IMG/VR virus record: IMGVR_UViG_3300042261_000310
Location: 1-22,632 of that record
Reading direction: 5' to 3' (one strand)
Source: a virus
Length of the DNA: 22,632 nt
The notes under the pieces were generated by a model. The model made no database searches. It worked only from the letters and a program-made list of their open reading frames with translations, and was not told the origin of the DNA. Shown piece by piece: positions 1-6,812 of the stretch (its first letter is position 1; each line of letters begins with the position of its first letter). The translations under genes and the position numbers were made by a program.

Positions 1-2090
1 AATCCTTCTTTTCTACCAGATATTTCTTGAGCGGCAGTTTCGTATGTATTAAGAGCTTCTAAAGCCTGTTTTGCCTCTTCTTTTTGCTTTAAGTCTTTTG
101 ATTCTTTAAAAATCTTATTATATTTTTCTTTAAGTATATCGATTTCTTCTTGAGATAGTGTTTGTTTACCTTCTTTAAGTTGATCTACTCTTGATTTAAA
201 ATTGTCTATATATTTACTAAAATCAGAGTTAGTAGAAAAAGCTTGCTTTACAACCATACCTACCATATCTCCAATGTTTGATCCTAATTTAATGTCTCCA
301 CTTATTAATTTATTTTCCATTAAAGTAATCAAATGTGGTGCTATTTTTTGTGCTTTCGCGCTGGCTTCTTCTTTTGATTTTCCTAATTGTTCATAGAGGG
401 GTGCTTTTTGTTTGTTCGTTTCTTGTATCTCTTTAGAAATAGCCTTTAATGCCCTTTCTAAATCTGACTTTCTTTTCTGCTGCTCAACTGATAAAGGACC
501 ATTTTTGTTTAATTTATTTAATTTCGATAATTCGTCAGTATAAACCTTGCTTTTTTTCTGTAATTCAACTTGTCTGTCATTAATAGTATCAAGTGACTTT
601 TGAATTCTTTCTTGTTGTTCTTTTTGAATTTCAAATGGATTGGATGTTTTGTCGCCCTTCATAACCCAATCCCAGAAACTTTCAAGTTTCTCCCAGATCC
701 ACTTAAAAAAGTCTCCAGTAATTCCAAAGAATTTTTGAATCCATCCATCGCCTTTATCGTTCCACAAAAGAGCAATGCCTTTTTGAATCCATCCATCGCC
801 TTTATCGTTCCACAAAAGAGCAATGCCTTTTTGAATCCATCCATCACCTTTATCGTTCCAAAAATACTTACCAATATCTTCCCACCATCCACCCATTTTA
901 TCAAGTATACCACTAAAGAATCCACCCTTTTCGGGTGTGCCTGGTTTTGTGTTTTTATCTCCACCCCACCATCCAAAGAATCTTCCTAATAGATATATAC
1001 CAACACCTATAAGAAGAAGAATACCAATCCAAGGAGCAAAAGCGGCTATGATTGCTGTTACGATAGTCTGAACTAAAGTCTTGGCAATAACCCAAGCTAC
1101 TTTAACTACAGTCACCGCAATTGTTTTAAGTGTTTGCCAAACAAGAGTGAATACGAATTTAGCAATTGACTTTATAGCACCCCACATAACACCGACAATG
1201 AAACTAAATACTTTTGAAACTATCTTAAACATAAAAGCGAATGCTTGTTTAACAACCCAAAATAATCCTTGGAAAACTTTACCAACAACCCACATCAATC
1301 CTTTAACTAATTTCAATACACCTAACATAGCATATTTAATAGTCCCTACTACGAGACTATAAGCAGCTTTAACTGTCCAAATAAGTCCTTGTTTTAACTT
1401 ATTTAATGCCCAACCAACCCCAGCTATAATTTTCCCAGGAAGAGCTTTAACAAACTCAATTGGGTGCATTATAGCATTTTTGAGTTTAGCAAATCCAGCC
1501 TTAACCATACCAGTTAAAGCCGAAAGATTTGTTGAAATCATACTAATTTTACTTGCAACATAATCAAGAGCACCATTAATGGCTTCTTTAGTCTTTGTAC
1601 CTATGAATTGGGCAGCAGCGTTAATTTTCTCACCAGCAAACTCACCAAATGCGGTGAGTTTTTCTTCCATCATCATCTGGGTTTCTTTTTTAGTTTCCTC
1701 ATATGTTGCTTCTATTGACATATAAGATAAAGCGACATTATCAGCATACTTTCTAATATCAGCTTTAATAGCAGTATTAGCGGCATCTCTTTCTTTGGTA
1801 TAAACTCTCTCAAGATACTTTGCTCGTCTTTCGGCATCTACTTTAATATAATTAAAGTTAACCCTAATATCATTCATAATAACATCAACTGCTTGACGAG
1901 TTTTAATTGACCCCTCTTGATATAATTTATTTAACTTATCTGTGGTTTCTTTAAGTTCTTTAGGAAACTCATTTGCTAATTCATTTTGTTTCTTCTTTAA
2001 CTCATCAATAGCATCCTTAATAAGTTCTAATTCTTCATTAGCGGCTTTCGTTATTGGTTTTATTAATTTATCTTGTAGTACGTTAGCCAT
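1..2090 (-). CDS. Tape-measure-like tail protein, 3' part missing (runs off the left edge)
   Basis: I translated this frame from the ATG at 2090 to base 1 and found no stop: 696 codons are present and the C-terminus lies outside the window. Residues about 1-100 are charged and helical. About 235-344 form hydrophobic 11-residue repeats rich in Trp, Phe, Val and Lys. About 344-372 is one long hydrophobic stretch ending in LLGRFFGWWGG. About 411-453 holds a 16-residue tandem repeat, and the rest is Lys/Glu/Gln-rich probable coiled coil. Long helix, hydrophobic hendecads and a membrane-like segment are typical of tape-measure proteins, which set tail length and enter the host envelope. The gene begins 4 nt after the stop of the 92-codon ORF with only a weak SD, so translation is probably coupled. 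The tail-tube and gp26-type neighbours support the role. It is not clearly alignable to T4 gp29 by eye. Confidence 0.72.
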   Translation of the reverse strand, partial: MANVLQDKLIKPITKAANEELELIKDAIDELKKKQNELANEFPKELKETTDKLNKLYQEGSIKTRQAVDVIMNDIRVNFNYIKVDAERRAKYLERVYTKERDAANTAIKADIRKYADNVALSYMSIEATYEETKKETQMMMEEKLTAFGEFAGEKINAAAQFIGTKTKEAINGALDYVASKISMISTNLSALTGMVKAGFAKLKNAIMHPIEFVKALPGKIIAGVGWALNKLKQGLIWTVKAAYSLVVGTIKYAMLGVLKLVKGLMWVVGKVFQGLFWVVKQAFAFMFKIVSKVFSFIVGVMWGAIKSIAKFVFTLVWQTLKTIAVTVVKVAWVIAKTLVQTIVTAIIAAFAPWIGILLLIGVGIYLLGRFFGWWGGDKNTKPGTPEKGGFFSGILDKMGGWWEDIGKYFWNDKGDGWIQKGIALLWNDKGDGWIQKGIALLWNDKGDGWIQKFFGITGDFFKWIWEKLESFWDWVMKGDKTSNPFEIQKEQQERIQKSLDTINDRQVELQKKSKVYTDELSKLNKLNKNGPLSVEQQKRKSDLERALKAISKEIQETNKQKAPLYEQLGKSKEEASAKAQKIAPHLITLMENKLISGDIKLGSNIGDMVGMVVKQAFSTNSDFSKYIDNFKSRVDQLKEGKQTLSQEEIDILKEKYNKIFKESKDLKQKEEAKQALEALNTYETAAQEISGRKEG
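732..860 (-). repeat. 48-bp tandem repeat inside the tape-measure-like gene
   Basis: Two complete 48-bp copies (732-779 and 780-827) and a third partial copy (828-860) differ by almost no bases. The unit encodes 16 residues, KGIALLWNDKGDGWIQ, so the repeat keeps the frame. It sits just after the hydrophobic segment of the protein. Confidence 0.95.
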
Positions 2091-2094
2091 GATG

Positions 2095-2373
2095 TTACTT
2101 TAGGTTGCTTGTATTGGTCTTGGTGCCGAAAGCCCCTGCAATGGTCTTACAAATGACTTCAACGCTCTTACGGGCGAACTCGAAGGTATTTTTAATGAAC
2201 TCTTGCTTGTTCTTAGCTTCGGCATCAAACTTCTCCTTGAATACCTTTCTATAAATCTCAAATTCGTGAAGGTCTATATTATCTACCTCCCCTATATTTA
2301 TAGAAGGCGCAGCCCAGATGACCAATTCAATGCACTCGTTGAGGATAGCTTTATAGCAGCTATCCATCAACAT
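2095..2373 (-). CDS. 92-codon ORF, probable -1 frameshift extension of the gp26-type protein
   Basis: This 92-codon ORF overlaps the upstream stop as TAATG. No Shine-Dalgarno precedes either candidate ATG (2373 or 2367); the upstream bases are a T8 run followed by ATCAGCTA. The ATG lies at the base of a predicted hairpin. The reading frame is exactly -1 relative to the upstream gene, and a slippery heptamer sits 9 nt before the hairpin. I infer that it is made mainly as the C-terminal part of a fusion of about 356 residues, with coupled re-initiation as the alternative. The sequence is helical and rich in Lys/Glu, with a hydrophobic N-terminal stretch (CIELVIWAAPSINIG). I recognise no family. 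In T4 the gene after 26 is 51, but I see no convincing gp51 similarity. Position just before the tape measure suggests a tail-assembly chaperone role. Confidence 0.7.
   Translation of the reverse strand: MLMDSCYKAILNECIELVIWAAPSINIGEVDNIDLHEFEIYRKVFKEKFDAEAKNKQEFIKNTFEFARKSVEVICKTIAGAFGTKTNTSNLK
2295..2302 (-). promoter_or_regulatory. Possible internal late promoter (TATAAATA)
   Basis: A perfect minus-strand TATAAATA lies inside the 92-codon ORF, about 205 nt before the tape-measure-like start. It could supply extra late transcripts of that gene. It could equally be a chance match in AT-rich coding sequence (Ser-Ile-Asn-Ile codons). Confidence 0.35.
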
Positions 2374-2388
2374 TAGCTGATAAAAAAA
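2337..2388 (-). promoter_or_regulatory. Putative programmed -1 frameshift site with hairpin
   Basis: Reading leftwards, codons GTT TTT TTT ATC contain the slippery heptamer T TTT TTT (2388-2382). After a 9-nt spacer (2381-2373) comes a hairpin. Its upper stem, 2365-2359 with 2349-2343 (GGATAGC/GCTATCC), has a 9-nt loop. A one-base bulge at 2366 separates this from a lower stem, 2370-2367 with 2342-2339, extended by G2371-C2338 and T2372-G2337. Slipping back one base after F261 gives Y-Q-L and then the 92-codon ORF in frame, with no intervening stop. Confidence 0.72.
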
Positions 2389-3164
2389 ACGGCTATATTA
2401 ACCTCTTGCTCTTCTTCGTGTCCGCATTTCTCGCACTTGAATTCAAAAGGCATCTTAACACCGAAATCAGTGTTCTTGAAGTATTCAAAGACAGTATCTA
2501 ATTCGGATGCTGGGAGATTCTCAAAGAAGTCAATTGTTTCTTCGGTTGAAAGTTTAACCTCAGATTCAATATCATCTTGCTTCATATTAATTGACTTGAT
2601 AATACCCGCCATTAATGCAAAATTCTTTTCTGATGTGGAGGTTAATTTAGCCTTCTTAATGTATCTTTCAATCTCAATTTCCTTTTCTCTAGTCATAGGA
2701 CCGAGAAGTAACTTAATATTCCCATTAGCCAAAACTAACTCATCACCCTTTTCTGGTTTTGAGTAGGATTTAACATACATGGAGTTTAAATCATAGACGA
2801 TCTCTTTATTAACATGACCGCATGTTGGGCATTCGTGGGCAATCTTAGCAGTAGTTCCAGCAGCAGAAACTCTAATATGCACTAAAAGTTGGAATCTTTC
2901 TTGGGATGTTAAAGTATTAACATTAAAAGTTGAACCATCAGCATATTCGGCATATTTCTCAATAACCTCATCAAGAGCTTTATTAATAATAGTTTCGTTT
3001 TTAGATTCAATTGCTTTTAGAATCTCTTTCTTATCCTTTATCTTTAAAGGTTTTACGAATACTTCCTTCTGTGAATAGCAAAGTTTAATCGCATTTTCTG
3101 GTGCGGATTTGGTTGCATACATCTTCTTTAAATCAGTCAACGAAAAATTCGGTCTGTCGCTCAT
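2373..3164 (-). CDS. T4 gp26-type baseplate hub / tail-assembly protein with zinc-ribbon motifs
   Basis: 263 aa. The pattern matches, as I recall it, the T4 baseplate (gp26-type) family: an N-terminal region predicting a small beta/alpha module (residues about 25-75), the segment ERFQLLVHIRVSAAG, then CPTCGH (C112, C115). A second cysteine pair, CEKCGH (C244, C247), lies near the C-terminus, so the two pairs could bind one metal. In T4 gp26 belongs to the central baseplate hub pathway. Here the gene lies between tail tube and tape measure, the slot of tail-assembly chaperones in other tailed phages. The start is well supported by AAGGAGCTTTTATG. The zero-frame product ends F-F-I-S; the T8 run before the stop forms a putative -1 shift site into the next ORF. 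Family assignment is fairly sure; the exact role is inferred. Confidence 0.72.
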   Translation of the reverse strand: MSDRPNFSLTDLKKMYATKSAPENAIKLCYSQKEVFVKPLKIKDKKEILKAIESKNETIINKALDEVIEKYAEYADGSTFNVNTLTSQERFQLLVHIRVSAAGTTAKIAHECPTCGHVNKEIVYDLNSMYVKSYSKPEKGDELVLANGNIKLLLGPMTREKEIEIERYIKKAKLTSTSEKNFALMAGIIKSINMKQDDIESEVKLSTEETIDFFENLPASELDTVFEYFKNTDFGVKMPFEFKCEKCGHEEEQEVNIAVFFIS

Positions 3165-3206
3165 AAAAGCTCCTTATTGTTTAATTATTATAACAGATTT
3201 ATTAGA

Positions 3207-3911
3207 TTATATTAAAGGTACTTGTGGAACGGCTTTTCCGCCGTACACATCAAATAAACCAGTCATATTGTTTTGTGGTGTGCCCTCTTTAGGGGGGCGA
3301 CCAACAACACCACTTAAATTTAATCCACTTTGGGTATCAGTACCAGTTGCTAACTGGATTCCTTTTTCAAGCATATTACCACTGTCAACTGAGAAGTAGT
3401 CATAAGCAAAGGTAACGGTTAATTTAGAATAATCTGTTTTATCGTGACCTAACTCAATTTGACCGACTTCCATTGGAAACATACCTATGAATTGATATGT
3501 TTGAACCTTCTCACCAATTCTGGATAGTTGATGTACTTTACAGCCATCATATTTGTACGAATGCGGTGATGCGTTTGAATTTTGATGTGGGTCATATGCT
3601 TGAGACATCCATGCCAAAAATTTACTTCTTAGAGAATAAACTTGGTCATTAAGGAACTCAACTGTCCAATTTGCAAAGGTTGCTCCATTAACGACTTTTC
3701 TTTTAGCTCCTTGGAATTCAAACTCATCCACATTAAGGGCGTATGCTGGAATTGAGGTTGACATAGCGAATGCTGTTAGTTTTCTTGCATCTGTTTCTAT
3801 GTTTGGCATTTCTACCATAAACAAGTATGGACGAGAAACATCATCAATGATTTTCCTAAAACTATGTAGGTTAAAGCTCGTATCGTTACCAAAATCTTTA
3901 GGAAATGGCAT
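3207..3911 (-). CDS. Tail tube protein paralogue, second copy (gp19-like)
   Basis: 234 aa. It aligns over its whole length with the gene just upstream: shared MPFP start, RPYLFM(V/I)EMPNI, then about residue 80 WTVEFLNDQVYSLRSKFLAWM, SYKYDxxKVxQLxRxGxxxxTYQF(I/V)G(M/L)FP, and a final FAYDYF(S)VD near residue 185. These are the blocks of T4 gp19, whose hexameric rings build the tail tube inside the sheath. T4 gp19 is 163 aa, so both copies carry a C-terminal extension. A terminator-like hairpin separates the copies and the SD here is weak (AAAGGGTAATATAA before ATG), so this copy may be made at lower level. It may be a minor tube component at one end, like T4 gp54 or gp48, rather than the main subunit. 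Its tail is PPKEGTPQNNMTGLFDVYGG-like and unlike the first copy. Confidence 0.85.
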   Translation of the reverse strand: MPFPKDFGNDTSFNLHSFRKIIDDVSRPYLFMVEMPNIETDARKLTAFAMSTSIPAYALNVDEFEFQGAKRKVVNGATFANWTVEFLNDQVYSLRSKFLAWMSQAYDPHQNSNASPHSYKYDGCKVHQLSRIGEKVQTYQFIGMFPMEVGQIELGHDKTDYSKLTVTFAYDYFSVDSGNMLEKGIQLATGTDTQSGLNLSGVVGRPPKEGTPQNNMTGLFDVYGGKAVPQVPLI

Positions 3912-3925
3912 TTATATTACCCTTT

Positions 3926-3960
3926 AAAAACAGACCAATACCGTATAAACGATATTGGTC
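3926..3960 (-). terminator. Intrinsic terminator-like hairpin between the two tail-tube genes
   Basis: GACCAATA/TATTGGTC arms (3933-3940 and 3953-3960) pair perfectly and extend by CG/CG after one mismatch around a TATAAA loop. Reading leftwards the stem is followed by TGTTTTTAAA. It lies after the stop of the first tube gene and just before the second, so it probably attenuates the downstream copy. Confidence 0.65.
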
Positions 3961-3989
3961 CATTATAACATACTTCACACAGTTAATTA

Positions 3990-4655
3990 TTAGGCTCCAC
4001 CGTTTGTGGCGGTGTTTCCTGACTGTGTATTGATATCCGTTTCGCCAGAGAGAGCAGTAAGGTCGGTCTGAGCGCCAATACCAGTTGCACCAATTTGGAA
4101 AGCGTTTTCGGTTGGTACGAATGGGTTGGAAGCATCCAATGTGTAGTAGTCATATGCGAATTCAACTGGGAACTTACTCCACCCAGTTTCTTCGTGTGAT
4201 AACTGAATGTCACCAACTGAGGTTGGGAACAAACCGACGAACTGATAAGTTGCGATACGAGCGCCGTTTCTTGCTAACTGGACAACTTTAGCAAGGTCGT
4301 ATTTATATGAAACTGGAGCACCTGCTTGTAATCTCTGGATATCATAAGCAGTCTGCACCCAACTCATGAAGCGGTTACGAAGAGCATGAAGTTCATCGCA
4401 AAGGAACTCTACTTGCCAAGTTCCTTCAACATTTGCTGGGCCAGCTAATCGAAGCTTTTGTGATTGGAAAGGCACTTCAATGGTGCTGACCGAATACTTT
4501 GGTAAGCTTGAGGTACGGGCAAATGCCGTTACTTTTGCTGTATTCGTATCAATATTAGGCATCTCTATCATGAATAAGTATGGACGGCTTACATCACGAA
4601 TGGTCTGACGGAAGCTATAGAGATTCATTGGTTCTACATCTGATGGGAATGGCAT
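3990..4655 (-). CDS. gp19: Tail tube protein (gp19-like), first copy
   Basis: 221 aa; T4 gp19 is 163 aa. Similar blocks are RPYLFMIEMPNI near residue 25, SSLPKYSVSTIEVPF, a TWQVEFLCDELHALRNRFMSW helix near residue 80-100, the TYQFVGLFPTSVGDIQLS strand pair, and FAYDYYTLD. T4 gp19 shows the same order (RPNLF..., ALPAG..., DWTVTVMNDE..., GLWPTNVGELQL..., LALDYWE). This protein polymerises as the inner tube through which DNA passes. It directly follows the sheath gene gp18, as in T4, with AGGAGAAACCT before ATG. The C-terminal ~35 residues are Thr/Asn/Gly-rich and extra relative to T4. I take it as the main tube subunit because it lies nearest the sheath promoters and ahead of the terminator. 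Confidence 0.92.
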   Translation of the reverse strand: MPFPSDVEPMNLYSFRQTIRDVSRPYLFMIEMPNIDTNTAKVTAFARTSSLPKYSVSTIEVPFQSQKLRLAGPANVEGTWQVEFLCDELHALRNRFMSWVQTAYDIQRLQAGAPVSYKYDLAKVVQLARNGARIATYQFVGLFPTSVGDIQLSHEETGWSKFPVEFAYDYYTLDASNPFVPTENAFQIGATGIGAQTDLTALSGETDINTQSGNTATNGGA

Positions 4656-4686
4656 AGGTTTCTCCTGTTTATTTCTTTAATTTATT

Positions 4687-4732
4687 AAGCTCCACCGACT
4701 ACTTCTGAGAAGCTCCACCGACTACTTCTGAG
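4687..4732 (-). repeat. 23-bp perfect tandem duplication at the 3' end of gp18
   Basis: Two identical 23-bp copies (4687-4709 and 4710-4732) span the sheath stop codon, and the first 6 bases of a third copy follow (4733-4738). Because 23 is not a multiple of 3, the second copy is read in a new frame and creates the present stop TAG (4701-4699). Confidence 0.97.
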
Positions 4733-6714
4733 AAGCTCACACCAGTATTTACGGCAGTAAATACGAGTTTGATGAACTCAATTGCGCGGGTTGGTTTAAC
4801 GAGTATCTCAGCGACGAATTCGTTACGATCAACAACGTCTGGTGGGTTGTTTGATGCATCACAGACAACAAGGAAGTCACTTACGCCGCGACGAACCTTA
4901 ACATCTGATAAGAAGCCGTTAACAATTCCACGGAATCTGCTACGAGTAATCTCGTCATTGATTTCAAAGAGGAAGTAACGAGCCAACTTCTCAATTGAAC
5001 GCTCCATATGTAGGAACAAACGACGGACATTGATTCTATCGAAGGCACTTGGACGAGCCTGAAGTGTCTTTTGACCCCAAATAACGATGCCTTGACCAAC
5101 AAAGTTAACAATTGGGTTGATTCTGTTGACATACATAACATCTCTTTGTGGTTTGTCTGGGGTAATTGCAACATCGGTTATGCCGTCAATAACACCACGA
5201 TTCAATCCTGCTGGAGCATACCACTGAGCGGTGTTGAAGTCAACACGAGCAACGGTTGCTCCGACATAACCCGTTGCTGGAACCCAGCGTTCAACTTCAT
5301 TGTATCTATCGAAAATCTTGAAGTATTGACCGTAGATTGCAGAGTACGAAGAGTTAATGTTCAAATCACTTGCTACATAGTTCTTCATACTGGTTACATA
5401 TTGAGCAATTGGACGATGGGTTGATATGTTAACCATCTTATCTTCTGGGACATTAAGAATAACGAAACAATCCTTACGGATATTCTTTGCAATATCATCA
5501 AGGGCCTGCTTGAGAACAGTTGGATAATCTGGATCAAGGAACACATCAAGATCTAAGGTTTCTTTGTTTGTGAACCATTCTCTCCATTGAGATTCAATTT
5601 CACCATTCAAGTCGCCAAGAGAGGCGGTTAAAGCATCTGCACCAGCTAAGTTAATCTTTCCAGTTGTAACTGGTTCAATTCCAGAGGCGAGGGTTGGGTC
5701 GCCACCAATGAAGAAGTAAATGTATTTACTGTTTCCATTAATTACCTCTGGAGCAAACATCTTGTTCCCCAAATCATCCACTTTGTCTGGAGTATTTGAA
5801 ACGAGGTATTGTTCTACCAAGTTTCCTTTTGGATCATATACGAACAAAGCAAACTCATCGCTATTGACATATGTTGATGTATTTGTATCAAGAGTTGCTT
5901 GTGGACCATACTCAAATGAGGTATACTGGTCAAGAAGGCCAGTGTCAAGATACCAAACTTGTTTAGCATCAATTACATCTGATGTAATAAGGTCATCTTT
6001 GACAAGAGAGCAAGAGAGGTAGTCACCAGCGTCAGTGTAGTAAGCATCGCTTGATGCTGGTGGGGTCGTACCATCCCAAACAGCGTCACCAGAAAGTGCT
6101 GGAGTACCAGTGTAATATTTCTGGATGATTGCTTGCTTGGCTTGTGTGGTTACGGCCTGTGAATACTCTTCTTTAAGCTCAAGAAGGGTCTTGTAGTCAA
6201 CTGAGTTAATAGTGACAATTTGAACACCTTCATAGTAAGGACCAGCACCAACGGCATAAACGTGGAAGAATTCTGAGCCACCACCAGTATTGAATACTGG
6301 AACATTACCATTCATTGCCTCTGAGTCACCAACATTATCATATGTGAGAGGATAGAATTCTGCTGCCTTTGGAGTTGGGTAGGAACTAATGAGTGCGCCA
6401 CCGCAAGCGGTGAATGCACCAGAAGTACCAACAGTAACACCAGCGCAAAGCTTGGTCTTATCTTCTGTTCTAACAACCCAAAGCTGATCAGAAGCTTTGA
6501 GGAAGGCAGACGCGGTGAACCAATGCTTGAAGTTCACATTATCGGGTTCACCGAAAGTTTCAACAAATGTCTTTTCATCATTGATTAAAATTGGTTTATT
6601 GATAGCTCCTTTTTCGGCAGCTATGACTATTGCACCGACACTTGATGTAACGGTTGGGATTCTTACGGTGAAATCGCGTTCAATAATTTCTACGCCTGGT
6701 GAGAGTTGTGCCAT
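4699..6714 (-). CDS. gp18: Contractile tail sheath protein gp18
   Basis: 671 aa (T4 gp18 is 659). The start MAQLSPGVEIIERDFTV is typical of T4-type sheaths. The C-terminal third, from about residue 550, carries RINVRRLFLHMERSIEKLARY, FEINDEITRSRFRG, DFLVVCDASNNPPDVVDRNEF and VKPTRAIEFIKLVF, closely following the T4 gp18 C-terminal core that forms the inner sheath layer and the interlocking arms. The protein surrounds the tail tube and contracts during infection. The start is set by AAAGGAGCTTTTAT before ATG. Two late promoter octamers lie upstream. The C-terminus reads EVVGGASQK; a 23-bp duplication appears to have added SQK to an ancestral end at EVVGGA. Confidence 0.96.
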   Translation of the reverse strand: MAQLSPGVEIIERDFTVRIPTVTSSVGAIVIAAEKGAINKPILINDEKTFVETFGEPDNVNFKHWFTASAFLKASDQLWVVRTEDKTKLCAGVTVGTSGAFTACGGALISSYPTPKAAEFYPLTYDNVGDSEAMNGNVPVFNTGGGSEFFHVYAVGAGPYYEGVQIVTINSVDYKTLLELKEEYSQAVTTQAKQAIIQKYYTGTPALSGDAVWDGTTPPASSDAYYTDAGDYLSCSLVKDDLITSDVIDAKQVWYLDTGLLDQYTSFEYGPQATLDTNTSTYVNSDEFALFVYDPKGNLVEQYLVSNTPDKVDDLGNKMFAPEVINGNSKYIYFFIGGDPTLASGIEPVTTGKINLAGADALTASLGDLNGEIESQWREWFTNKETLDLDVFLDPDYPTVLKQALDDIAKNIRKDCFVILNVPEDKMVNISTHRPIAQYVTSMKNYVASDLNINSSYSAIYGQYFKIFDRYNEVERWVPATGYVGATVARVDFNTAQWYAPAGLNRGVIDGITDVAITPDKPQRDVMYVNRINPIVNFVGQGIVIWGQKTLQARPSAFDRINVRRLFLHMERSIEKLARYFLFEINDEITRSRFRGIVNGFLSDVKVRRGVSDFLVVCDASNNPPDVVDRNEFVAEILVKPTRAIEFIKLVFTAVNTGVSFSEVVGGASQK

Positions 6715-6740
6715 ATAAAAGCTCCTTTATATCTGTGAAG

Positions 6741-6748
6741 TATTTATA
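6741..6748 (-). promoter_or_regulatory. Late promoter of gp18 (proximal)
   Basis: Perfect T4-type late octamer TATAAATA read leftwards. With the motif at about -13 to -6, transcription would begin near 6735, giving a leader of about 20 nt that contains the AAGGAG ribosome site of gp18. Confidence 0.75.
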
Positions 6749-6799
6749 ATGGCAACTCCATAATTATAAATTTTTATATTTTATCATACTTTTCTATCT

Positions 6800-6807
6800 T
6801 ATTTATA
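6800..6807 (-). promoter_or_regulatory. Second late promoter upstream of gp18 (distal)
   Basis: A second perfect TATAAATA lies 59 bp upstream of the proximal one, just after the gp17 stop. Two octamers in one 98-bp gap would fit high demand for sheath protein. The gap is otherwise very AT-rich, so one of them could be a chance match. Confidence 0.6.
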
Positions 6808-6812
6808 TAAAC

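Noticed and set aside
600-989. Overlapping repeat-containing open frames on both strands near 659-989
   Set aside because: They are by-products of the 48-bp repeat, which lacks stops in several frames; the tape-measure frame is continuous from 2090 to 1.
6749-6799. Terminator between gp17 and gp18
   Set aside because: The gap is AT-rich with weak TAATTATAAATT-type self-complementarity, but no GC-bearing stem followed by a T-run.
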